Below are positions 54,711-62,371 of a DNA stretch of 64,000 nt, piece after piece. The first letter of the stretch is position 1, and each line of letters opens with the position of its first letter. Position numbers and translations under genes: made by a program. The stretch lies in NCBI GenBank assembly GCA_016199745.1, contig JACQFZ010000013.1, positions 1 to 64,000 on the forward strand. Reading direction: 5' to 3'. The stretch is from Gammaproteobacteria bacterium (GTDB taxonomy: Bacteria; Pseudomonadota; Gammaproteobacteria; Acidiferrobacterales; Sulfurifustaceae). The notes beneath the pieces are model-generated. The model saw only the letters and a list, made by a program, of their open reading frames with translations. It ran no database searches and was not told the origin of the DNA.

Positions 54711-54728
54711 GACTCTAGGAGACGACTG

Positions 54729-55331
54729 ATGAAGACCGATACCGAATCGCACAAGCGCATGACCCAGAAGCACAAGGAAGGCTTCGAGAAAAAGAAGGCG
54801 GCGGCGCAGAAAGAAAAAGGCTTGCTGATCGTCAACACCGGCACCGGCAAGGGCAAATCGTCGGCCGCGTTCGGTATGGGCATGCGCGTGCTTGGTCACG
54901 GCATGAAGCTTGGCGTCGTCCAGTTCATCAAAGGTGCGCTGGAGAGCGCCGAGCGCAATATTCTCGGCGGTCATCCAAATTGCGATTTCCATGTGGTCGG
55001 CGCAGGATACACCTGGAACACCCAGGATCGCGAAGCGGATACGCGTACCGCGGCTAAGGGCTGGGCCGAAGCGGTACGTATGATCAACGATCCGTCGTAC
55101 GACATGGTGATCCTCGACGAGCTCAATATTGTCCTGAAGTATCAGTACCTCGATCTGCAAGAAGTGCTGAAGGTCTTCGGTGGGCGGCGCGAGATGCTGC
55201 ACATCGTCGTTACCGGTCGGCATGCGCCGGCCGAGCTGATCGAACTCGCCGATCTCGTCAGCGACATCCGCCCGGTGAAGCATCCGTATCAGGAGCAAGG
55301 CGTGAAAGCGCAGAAGGGCGTGGAGTTCTGA
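54729..55331 (+). CDS. cobO: Cob(I)yrinic acid a,c-diamide adenosyltransferase
   Basis: 200 residues, BtuR/CobO/CobA-type. It adds the adenosyl ligand to the corrinoid cobalt. The P-loop is IVNTGTGKGKSSAAFGMGMR; VVQFIKGALESAER and DMVILDELNIVLKYQYL follow. A Lys/Glu-rich N-terminus precedes (MTQKHKEGFEKKKAAAQKEK). The C-terminal HPYQEQGVKAQKGVEF is standard. cobB starts two bases after the stop. Confidence 0.96.
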   Translation: MKTDTESHKRMTQKHKEGFEKKKAAAQKEKGLLIVNTGTGKGKSSAAFGMGMRVLGHGMKLGVVQFIKGALESAERNILGGHPNCDFHVVGAGYTWNTQDREADTRTAAKGWAEAVRMINDPSYDMVILDELNIVLKYQYLDLQEVLKVFGGRREMLHIVVTGRHAPAELIELADLVSDIRPVKHPYQEQGVKAQKGVEF

Positions 55332-55333
55332 GC

Positions 55334-56629
55334 ATGGCGCGGCGATGCCCGGCGTTGTTCCTGAGTGCGCCCGGTTCCAATCACGGCAAGACCACGATCA
55401 CGGCGGCGCTCGCGCGTTATCACCGCGATCAAGGTCGGCGCGTGCGTGTGTTCAAAGCGGGGCCGGATTTTCTCGATCCGATGATCCTCGAGCGCGGCAG
55501 CGGGTCGCCGGCGTATCAGCTCGATTTGTGGATGGCGGGTGAGGCCGAGTGTCGGCGCTTGTTGTACGACGCGGCTGGCAGCGCCGATATCGTTTTGATC
55601 GAGGGTGTGATGGGGTTGTTCGACGGCAGCCCGTCGTGCGCCGATCTCGCGCAATTGTTGAACGTACCGGTGGCGGCGGTGATCGACGCCACCGGCGTCG
55701 CGCAGACGCTCGGCGCTATTGCTTACGGATTGGCCAACTTGCGTGTCGGTCTTCCGTTTGCCGGCGTATTGGCGAATACCGTTGCCAGCGCGCGCCACGC
55801 CGAGATGATCGCACAAGGTATACCGGCCGGCATGCGTTACTTCGGGCCGATCATGCGCGACGCGCAGCTTACTTTGCCGGGGCGACATCTAGGATTGGTG
55901 CAGGCGGAAGAGATCGTCGATCTCGACGCACGGGTTGCGGCCGGTGCCATATCGATCGCGCAGACTGGCTTGGCTGAGCTGCCGCCGGCGGTCGAGTTCG
56001 TCGACGGTGATGTTGCCGCGCCGCCCAAGTCGTTAGCTGGCGTGCGCATCGGCGTCGCGCGTGATGCGGCGTTCTCGTTTATCTACGCCGCCAACCTCGA
56101 TTTGCTGCGTGCGATGGGCGCCGAGATCGTTTTCTTTTCGCCGCTGACCGATACCGCGTTGCCGGCGGTCGACAGTCTATATTTGCCCGGCGGTTATCCC
56201 GAGCTGCATCTGGCAACGTTACAAAACAACACCGGTATGAAGGCGGCGCTGCAACAACATTTTCGTGCCGGCAGACCGATATACGCCGAATGCGGTGGGC
56301 TGTTGTATTTGCTCGAATCGCTCACCGACAAAGCTGGCGCGCGGGCGGCGATGGTCGGCTTGTTAGCGGGCCACGCGCATATGCAAACCCGCTTGCAAGG
56401 ATTGGGTTATCAATCGGTGTCATTGCCGGGCGGAGTGTTGCGGGCGCACACGTTCCATCACTCGATCATCGACACGCCGCTAACGCCGATCGCGCGCGGC
56501 GAGCGCTTGCACAACACCTCTGCCGGCGAAGCCGTTTTTCGGCAGGGTCGATTGATCGCCAGTTATCTGCATTGTTACTTCCCTTCCAATCCGGTCGCGG
56601 TCGCTCAGCTGTTCGCGCCGTCTCGTTAA
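55334..56629 (+). CDS. cobB: Cobyrinic acid a,c-diamide synthase
   Basis: 431 residues. It amidates the a and c carboxylates of (hydrogeno)cobyrinate using glutamine and ATP (CobB/CbiA). The N-terminal DTBS-like domain has FLSAPGSNHGKTTITAAL and DLWMAGEAE; the C-terminal class I amidotransferase has LYLPGGYPELH and RPIYAECGGLLYL with the catalytic Cys, and a His in ASYLHCYFPSNP. It is the last gene of the plus-strand cobalamin operon. Confidence 0.95.
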   Translation: MARRCPALFLSAPGSNHGKTTITAALARYHRDQGRRVRVFKAGPDFLDPMILERGSGSPAYQLDLWMAGEAECRRLLYDAAGSADIVLIEGVMGLFDGSPSCADLAQLLNVPVAAVIDATGVAQTLGAIAYGLANLRVGLPFAGVLANTVASARHAEMIAQGIPAGMRYFGPIMRDAQLTLPGRHLGLVQAEEIVDLDARVAAGAISIAQTGLAELPPAVEFVDGDVAAPPKSLAGVRIGVARDAAFSFIYAANLDLLRAMGAEIVFFSPLTDTALPAVDSLYLPGGYPELHLATLQNNTGMKAALQQHFRAGRPIYAECGGLLYLLESLTDKAGARAAMVGLLAGHAHMQTRLQGLGYQSVSLPGGVLRAHTFHHSIIDTPLTPIARGERLHNTSAGEAVFRQGRLIASYLHCYFPSNPVAVAQLFAPSR

Positions 56630-56813
56630 GACGGTACTCGGCACGGTCGCTTGCTGCCGCTCGCCGTAAATATAATTCTCCTTTACTTTCACTAAGATGA
56701 ACCATTTCGTTCTTGGGTAACCGATTAGTGCCGGCTTTTTTGTAGTTGCCGGATCGGGAAAATGGCGTGGTGACAATGTCACGCACATACACAAACCCCT
56801 GAGGACAGATGTA

Positions 56814-57050
56814 ATGACACAGAAAGCCGTTTTTTATCACGCGGGTTGCCCGGTCTGCCTAGAAGCGGAGAAGACAGTCGCCTCCGCCATCGATGGTTCC
56901 AAATATGCCGTGGAGCACGTGCATCTTGGCGAGCGCAAAGATCGCATTAAGGATGCCGAAGCGGTTGGCGTTAAATCGGTGCCGGCATTAGTGCTCGACG
57001 GTATTCCCTTTCATATTAACTTCGGCGCCCCCATTTCCGCGCTCAAGTAA
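56814..57050 (+). CDS. Small thioredoxin/glutaredoxin-like protein
   Basis: 78 residues. FYHAGCPVCLEAEKTV carries a redox CPVC motif, and VKSVPALVLDG gives the conserved cis-Pro. This is a minimal thioredoxin fold without extra domains. The gene is preceded by TGAGGACAG. It lies 184 bp beyond cobB and 72 bp before a second redox protein gene. A partner is not evident. Confidence 0.82.
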   Translation: MTQKAVFYHAGCPVCLEAEKTVASAIDGSKYAVEHVHLGERKDRIKDAEAVGVKSVPALVLDGIPFHINFGAPISALK

Positions 57051-57121
57051 TACGGCGACGGCCCGGCACCCAGTCGGTGATGCCGGGCTCTCTTGTAAAT
57101 GGAATCGAGTTGAGATTGACG

Positions 57122-57685
57122 ATGAACGAGAAAAATTTAACGGCGCCTGAGCTTCAAGTGAGCCAGTGGTTCAACAGCAAGACAGATCTGACGCTTGCCG
57201 GGCTACGCGGCAAGGTGATCGTGCTCCATGCTTTTCAGATGCTGTGCCCAGGCTGCGTGCAGCATGGAATCCCGCAGGCGCAACGCATTGCCGAACAGTT
57301 TCCCAGCAGCGACGTTGCCGTGGTCGGTCTGCATACCGTTTTTGAGCATCACGATGCCATGACACCGGTGGCGTTGGCGGCGTTTATCCATGAATACCGG
57401 CTGACGTTTGCCATCGGTGTCGACGCCGCCGGCGAACCGAACGGCGTCCCGCTGACGATGCAGGCCTATCAGATGCAGGGAACGCCCAGTCTTATTCTTG
57501 TGGATCGCTGCGGAAAAATCCGTTGGCATAAGTTTGGTCATGCGCCGGATTTGCAGGTCGGGGCAGCGGTGGCAACGCTCGTGCATGAGTCGACGGTTCG
57601 CAGCATAAGCGCGACCCCTATCGGCGCTGACCAACAGCAGCGTGTTGCAGATGGCGGTTGTAATGAGGATATGTGCATTATTTAG
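57122..57685 (+). CDS. Redoxin (TlpA/AhpC-like) family protein
   Basis: 187 residues from the ATG at 57122 (an ATG at 57077 is also in frame). The redox motif is LHAFQMLCPGCVQHGIPQA, replacing the usual W-x-x-C-x-x-C; GTPSLILVDRCGKIRWHKFG has the cis-Pro. No signal peptide is evident, so it may act in the cytoplasm. A C-terminal pair GGCNEDMCII is unusual. It follows the small thioredoxin-like gene on the same strand. Confidence 0.82.
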   Translation: MNEKNLTAPELQVSQWFNSKTDLTLAGLRGKVIVLHAFQMLCPGCVQHGIPQAQRIAEQFPSSDVAVVGLHTVFEHHDAMTPVALAAFIHEYRLTFAIGVDAAGEPNGVPLTMQAYQMQGTPSLILVDRCGKIRWHKFGHAPDLQVGAAVATLVHESTVRSISATPIGADQQQRVADGGCNEDMCII

Positions 57686-57710
57686 CACAGCACCGACATG
57701 GTTGTAGCCA

Positions 57711-59252
57711 CTACGCTCGGCTGTTACGAACGAACAACCAATGACGTGCCACCGCTTTCAGATTGGCGACGGTCTTGCCGAAGCGCGTCGTGCGGCAGTG
57801 CGGGTTGATCGGTTCGCCTAATAGCTCCGGCCAAGTGCGTTCGATGAATCGGCGGAACAAGGAATAGTTCGGTGCCCGGCGATAGCGCTCATCGACGCCG
57901 AGCAGGACGGTGAACAGTTCACGACAGTTGTAGGGCGTGAAGATCTCGCGCCATGCGATATCGAATTCGAGCTGGGTCATTGCCAGCCAGTTGCCGTAGT
58001 CTTGTTCCCATTCGAAAAGATCGAGCAGCTTTACATGCGTTTGCCGGCCGGCATCGGCCAGCCATTCGCTGAAGTGGTGTACCAAGAAGGGTTGGGTCGA
58101 GCCATATTCGAGCCATGCCAGCAACTCTGGTGTGAAATGTACGTAGTCGGCATGCGGCAACTTCGCACGGAACGGGCAGCGTCCGACCTCGGCGCCGCTG
58201 CCGGTCAATGTCGCGCGGCTGCGTCCGAAGCGTTGCAGCAGCGCTTCGGCGTCGTGACCGTAATGATCGTGCGCCAGGTAAACATTGTTTTTGAACTGCC
58301 AGCTAAACTCCGGCGTCATCGTCGGCGCGGCGCGGATGATGTCGTGCGGCAGCCGCAGTGTTTTGAGAAGACGCGCGGGGATGTCGATATCCGGATGACG
58401 ATCGGACAGTTTTCCTTGGCGCACGGTAATGATTTCTACTTGATCGACGATTCCGCGAGCCGCCGCGAGCACCACGCGGCTATCGAGCCCGGCAGTCAAC
58501 GCCAGCGTCAACGGGAAGCGGTTCGCCGCCGCTCGAATCGTTCCCGTCAGAAGAATGCCGAATCGATCAAGCGCCGATTTCGCGGTTAGTCGTTCGATCG
58601 GAGCTGTCGGCCAGTAGCGCTCGGCGTTGCCGGTTTGCAGATTGAGACGGTGATTCGGCAAGAGATGTTTTAGCTCCTTGAACGGCGTCGCTGCCGCCGG
58701 CCAGCGCGACTCGGACGTGCGGCGGAATGTCTGTGAATCCATGTATTGCTTCGCCGATTCGTCGACGACGAGTTCCAAGACCTCGCGGCCGATTCCCGGT
58801 TGCGACATTGCCCATAGCGCGCCTGTTTGTGCCGGGTCGGTGTAGAATGCCTGGCGCAATCCCAGTGCATCGTGGAATAAAAAGACGTCGCGCTCGTCTG
58901 CGGCAATTAATAACCAACGACCGCCGAGACGGTTAGTCGCGGTCATGAGCGATTCGTGGGTTCGAAAATTATCCAGCAGGTCTTGCAGAATTTCGCGGTT
59001 GCCGGCGTCGGGGTTCAGCGGATCGAGCAGATGTCCGAGTAGCGTTAACTCGCGGCTGCCGGCAGTAATCTGCGTGCAGCTGACGGTCGGATGTGCGGTC
59101 AGCTTGAGGTGTTGCGTCACCGAAAAATGTTGCCACTCGCGCAGCGTGTCGACGAACCTCGGGCCCAGCAGAAATTGGCTGACATAGCGATCGGCGTTGG
59201 CTACCGATGTTGGTGCAGTTCGTTGCTTGTGTGTCGCGTCGAGCGTGATCAT
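57711..59252 (-). CDS. Asparagine synthase-like protein, divergent from a repeat peptide gene
   Basis: 513 residues. The C-terminal half is an Asn_synthase-type ATP-pyrophosphatase domain: LTLALTAGLDSRVVLAAARG (P-loop near 250), LTGSGAEVGR and LFEWEQDYGNW. The N-terminal half resembles the Ntn domain (RLGGRWLLIAADERDVFLFHDALGLRQAFY), but residue 2 is Ile, not the catalytic Cys, so glutaminase activity is not expected. Such enzymes activate carboxylates as acyl-adenylates; relatives cyclise lasso peptides. A GGAGG site precedes the ATG. The divergent small gene at 59477 is the natural candidate partner. Confidence 0.85.
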   Translation of the reverse strand: MITLDATHKQRTAPTSVANADRYVSQFLLGPRFVDTLREWQHFSVTQHLKLTAHPTVSCTQITAGSRELTLLGHLLDPLNPDAGNREILQDLLDNFRTHESLMTATNRLGGRWLLIAADERDVFLFHDALGLRQAFYTDPAQTGALWAMSQPGIGREVLELVVDESAKQYMDSQTFRRTSESRWPAAATPFKELKHLLPNHRLNLQTGNAERYWPTAPIERLTAKSALDRFGILLTGTIRAAANRFPLTLALTAGLDSRVVLAAARGIVDQVEIITVRQGKLSDRHPDIDIPARLLKTLRLPHDIIRAAPTMTPEFSWQFKNNVYLAHDHYGHDAEALLQRFGRSRATLTGSGAEVGRCPFRAKLPHADYVHFTPELLAWLEYGSTQPFLVHHFSEWLADAGRQTHVKLLDLFEWEQDYGNWLAMTQLEFDIAWREIFTPYNCRELFTVLLGVDERYRRAPNYSLFRRFIERTWPELLGEPINPHCRTTRFGKTVANLKAVARHWLFVRNSRA

Positions 59253-59476
59253 GGGAGGGCCTCCGCTGTTATGGAACGGATGTTCGCCGGTCGCTCGTTG
59301 TTTTCATAGCGGTGTTGCCAAAGCCGTGAACGCTTTAGGGGCAAGCCGTCGCAGTGTCGTCATTCGGCCACTGGGGATTTTTACCGATAGTAGGTTTTGT
59401 CCTATCGCAGTAGGGTGAACCTCGTGAGTCGCTAAGGCTCACATCAGACTACTAACCTCAATATGGAGAACACCTG
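59253..59476. promoter_or_regulatory. Divergent control region with two inverted repeats
   Basis: It separates the Asn synthase-like gene from the small peptide gene. An imperfect inverted repeat (CGATAGTAGG then CCTATCG, 59385-59407) and a hairpin (GTGAG...CTCAC, 59424-59442) lie in the peptide gene leader. No clear promoter hexamers were found. Confidence 0.4.
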
Positions 59477-59608
59477 ATGATTCATGCAAAAGGCTGCAGC
59501 ATCGGAGGCGGCGGGCAACCGTCGGTAGGAGGTGGAGGACAACCCACCGTCGGTGGCGGCGGGCAGCCGCCGACAGTGCAGGGCGGTGGTGGACAGCCAC
59601 CTACATAA
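59477..59608 (+). CDS. 43-residue GGGGQP-repeat peptide, candidate RiPP precursor
   Basis: ATG at 59477 with GGAG nine bases upstream. The short leader MIHAKGCSI is followed by four GGGGQP units: GGGGQPSV, GGGGQPTV, GGGGQPPTVQ and GGGGQPPT-stop. One Cys lies at residue 7. No signal peptide or known motif is seen. A strong terminator 70 bp downstream makes it a self-contained transcription unit. Codons vary between repeats (GGA, GGC, GGG, GGT), so the peptide, not only the DNA, seems conserved. No family is recognised. Confidence 0.7.
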   Translation: MIHAKGCSIGGGGQPSVGGGGQPTVGGGGQPPTVQGGGGQPPT

Positions 59609-59677
59609 GTTAGCCGGCAGAATTGTCGGAGATTGTCTTTTTACTCGTCTAATTTAATTCCCACCTTAGCTAATAGC

Positions 59678-59710
59678 CCTCACCTTCCTGGTGAGGGCTA
59701 TTTTTTTTGA
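59678..59710 (+). terminator. Strong Rho-independent terminator
   Basis: TAGCCCTCACC-TTCC-TGGTGAGGGCTA followed by a run of eight Ts. It ends the peptide gene transcript. Read on the minus strand it has no upstream gene close by, so it serves the peptide gene. Confidence 0.93.
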
Positions 59711-59733
59711 TACGTCTGGTTTGTGGACGAGCG

Positions 59734-61119
59734 TTAGAACGTGCGCGCGAACAGTGTCGTCAGCGATTTTCGGAATCGATCGAACACGACGGCTTCATCG
59801 CTATGCCGGCCGTCAATGATGACAGGGCGGCCGCCGACGTAGACGTCGCGAATACAGCTGCTATCGCCGGCGAACACATACGACGTTAACTGATCGGCTC
59901 GCGTGCGACCGATCAGCTTGGGATGGTCGGCGTCGAGCACGAGCAGATCCGCCGCTGCACCGATTGCAAGACCATCGCCTACCTGTCCAAGTGCCGCGGC
60001 GCCGCCGCGTTGTGCCGCTCGATAGATTCCTTCGCCGATCGAACCTTCGCCGAGGCGCAGCAGATTTCGCTCGCGCCGCTGCAAGCGCTGGCTGTATTCC
60101 AACCAACGTAGTTCTTCGTGCACAGCGACGCTGATCTGGCTGTCGGAGCCGATGCCGTAGCGGCCGCCGGCCGCGAGATACGGCAGTATCGGAAACAAAC
60201 CATCGCCGAGATTGGCCTCGGTCGTCGGGCACAGGCCGACGACGGCACCGCTCGCGGCCATGCGCGCGATCTCGCGGTCGTCGACATGGATGGCATGCAC
60301 TAAACACCAACGCCGATCGACCGGTACGGCGTTGAATAGCCAGTCGACTGGGCGCTGGCCCGACCACGCGATGCAGCTGTCGACCTCGGCAACTTGCTCG
60401 GCGATGTGAAGGTGGATCGGAGCGGTTGCGTCGATCGTTGTCATGCCGCTGAGCGTCGCTTGCAATTCGTCCGGTGTGACGGCGCGCAATGAATGCAGCC
60501 CGAGACCGACTGCCAAGGTGTCGGCGCCACGCGCGTGCGCCCGACAGCGTTCGATAATTGCCAACAGGCGCTCGACCGGATTGATGAAGCGCCGCTGCCG
60601 TTCGGTCGGCGGTTTGCCGCCGAAGTCGGAGTGACAGTAGAGCGTCGGCAGCAGCGTTTGCCGCAAGCCGACTGCGCGCGCCGCTTCCATCAAGCGCAGG
60701 CTCATCTCCGCCGGATCGGCGTAGGGTGTGCCGTCGGCGGTGTGATGTAGGTAATGGAACTCGGCCACCGAGGTGTAACCGGCTTTCAGCATCTCGATAT
60801 AGAGCTGCATGGCAATTGCCGACAGATCGTCGGGCGCGACCTGAGCGGCCAAGCGATACATCGTCTCGCGCCAGGTCCAAAAGTTGTCGGCGGTGTTGCC
60901 GGCGCGTTCGGTGAGACCGGCCATGGCGCGTTGAAACGCGTGCGAGTGCAGGTTCGGCATGCCGGGTACACACGGGCCGGTGGCGCGCATCGTTGCTTGC
61001 GCCGGCGTGCCCGATTCGGTAGCGGCAATTTTGCCGTCGACGGTGAAGTGCAAGACGACGTTGTCGTGCCAGCCGTCGCTAAGTAATGCCGATGGGCAAT
61101 AGAGCGATGCGGGATTCAT
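59734..61119 (-). CDS. hutF: Formimidoylglutamate deiminase
   Basis: 461 residues from the ATG at 61119; the longer frame to 61170 overlaps hutG. HutF converts N-formimidoyl-glutamate to N-formylglutamate in histidine breakdown. Amidohydrolase metal ligands are in PGMPNLHSHAFQRAM, with later HLHIAEQVAEV, LVHAIHVDDREI and IGSDSQISVAVHEELRWLEY. The C-terminal beta sandwich (DLLVLDADHP) is intact. It lies directly after hutG. Confidence 0.94.
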   Translation of the reverse strand: MNPASLYCPSALLSDGWHDNVVLHFTVDGKIAATESGTPAQATMRATGPCVPGMPNLHSHAFQRAMAGLTERAGNTADNFWTWRETMYRLAAQVAPDDLSAIAMQLYIEMLKAGYTSVAEFHYLHHTADGTPYADPAEMSLRLMEAARAVGLRQTLLPTLYCHSDFGGKPPTERQRRFINPVERLLAIIERCRAHARGADTLAVGLGLHSLRAVTPDELQATLSGMTTIDATAPIHLHIAEQVAEVDSCIAWSGQRPVDWLFNAVPVDRRWCLVHAIHVDDREIARMAASGAVVGLCPTTEANLGDGLFPILPYLAAGGRYGIGSDSQISVAVHEELRWLEYSQRLQRRERNLLRLGEGSIGEGIYRAAQRGGAAALGQVGDGLAIGAAADLLVLDADHPKLIGRTRADQLTSYVFAGDSSCIRDVYVGGRPVIIDGRHSDEAVVFDRFRKSLTTLFARTF

Positions 61120-61129
61120 CGCTGGGTTC

Positions 61130-61939
61130 TCATGCGCTGCGGCGAATCGCCTGCGCTTGCGACCACGCAAGCAATGTCTGTATGAAGCGGCGCAGATGCC
61201 GTTTCATCGGTGTGGCCCGGCATTCGTCATACGAAAACGGCGGCGCTTCGTCCATGTAGCCACATTGCGCCAACTCGAGCTGAACGGCGTGCCAACCGGC
61301 CGAGGGCTGTCCGTAGTGACGAGTGATGTAACCGCCCTTGAAGCGACCGTCGAGTACCGAGGCGAACGACGCGGCATTCTGCAGTACGTCCAGTAAACGC
61401 TGTACAAGTTCGGGTGCAGCGCTCCGTCCGTCATAAGTGCCGAGATTAAAATCGGGCAGGCGGCCGTCGAACAGGCGTGGGATTACCGAGTTGATCGAGT
61501 GCGTGTCGAGCAACACGGCGATGCCGTGTTGCCGATGGAGCCGCGTCATTTCGCTGTCGAGGCGCTGATGATACGGGCGCCAGTATTGTTCTAATCGGTC
61601 GGCGCGCTCGGCGGCATCCGGTTCTTGCCCGGCTTGGTAGAGCGGTTCGCCGTTGAACAGTGTGGTTGGGCAGAGGCCGGTAGTCGTGTGACGATAGAGC
61701 GGCTCATCGTCCGGCGGTCGATTGAGATCGATGACGCTGCGCGACAGCGTGGCTTGCAACACGCCGATGCCCATATCAGGCAGAAAATCGTAGAGCCGGT
61801 CGACATGCCAATCGGTATCGGGCAGCGAGCGTGCAGGTAAATTCAGTCGATCAATGAAACTGGCGGGGAGGCCGGTGCCGACATGCGGCATGCTGACAAG
61901 CACGGGTGTGTTGCCGGCTTGGAATAAGTAGGGATCCAT
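61130..61939 (-). CDS. hutG: N-formylglutamate deformylase
   Basis: 269 residues. It hydrolyses N-formylglutamate to glutamate and formate, the last step after HutF. Family landmarks are VLVSMPHVGTGLPASF, DTDWHVDRLYDF, VIDLNRPPDDEPLY, LLDTHSINSVIPRLFDG and GGYITRHYGQP. The gene precedes hutF by 10 bp, so they form an operon. hutH, hutU and hutI are not in the window. Confidence 0.94.
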   Translation of the reverse strand: MDPYLFQAGNTPVLVSMPHVGTGLPASFIDRLNLPARSLPDTDWHVDRLYDFLPDMGIGVLQATLSRSVIDLNRPPDDEPLYRHTTTGLCPTTLFNGEPLYQAGQEPDAAERADRLEQYWRPYHQRLDSEMTRLHRQHGIAVLLDTHSINSVIPRLFDGRLPDFNLGTYDGRSAAPELVQRLLDVLQNAASFASVLDGRFKGGYITRHYGQPSAGWHAVQLELAQCGYMDEAPPFSYDECRATPMKRHLRRFIQTLLAWSQAQAIRRSA

Positions 61940-62371
61940 TAGACTCGATAATAGTACCTATAAGATGCAGGCGCGAGAAATCGATTAGTGTTCATGCAGG
62001 CTTCGACAAACCTTAACGTTAACGTCCTTATAAAGAAGCAGCACTAAGAACGATGGGTAAAACATCGTCAGTCTCCGTATACTTCGGCTCGTAAGTTCAT
62101 ACGATTAATCTTCGTTGTTCTCTCGACACGGACGTTCGCCGAGTGCCTTCTGTATTGTGCTTTTCTACCTACTCTTCGCGCCGCACTGCGGCAAGTTGTC
62201 ACACAAGTGTGTTAAATCGGAAGGGCCTGTGGTACGGGCGCTGTAATCGTTGCTTTGCGTTTGGCGCGGAGCACCAGCCGTATGCCCTGCAGCCAACGGC
62301 AACTGTGGAGAAATTAGGAAGCAAATTAGTCTAACGATCTGGTATCGCTAAGGACTTTAATCAGTGAGGAT
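61940..62371. other. hutG-phaC intergenic region
   Basis: Divergent promoter region of about 430 bp. A perfect palindrome CACACAAGTGTG at 62200-62211 follows TTGT and may be an operator. No conserved gene is seen; a 63-codon ORF at 62143-62334 has no ribosome-binding site or recognisable motif. Confidence 0.4.

Noticed and set aside
57711-59252. Ordinary asparagine synthetase B
   Set aside because: The N-terminal catalytic Cys is absent and the overall match is to asparagine synthase-related proteins, not AsnB.
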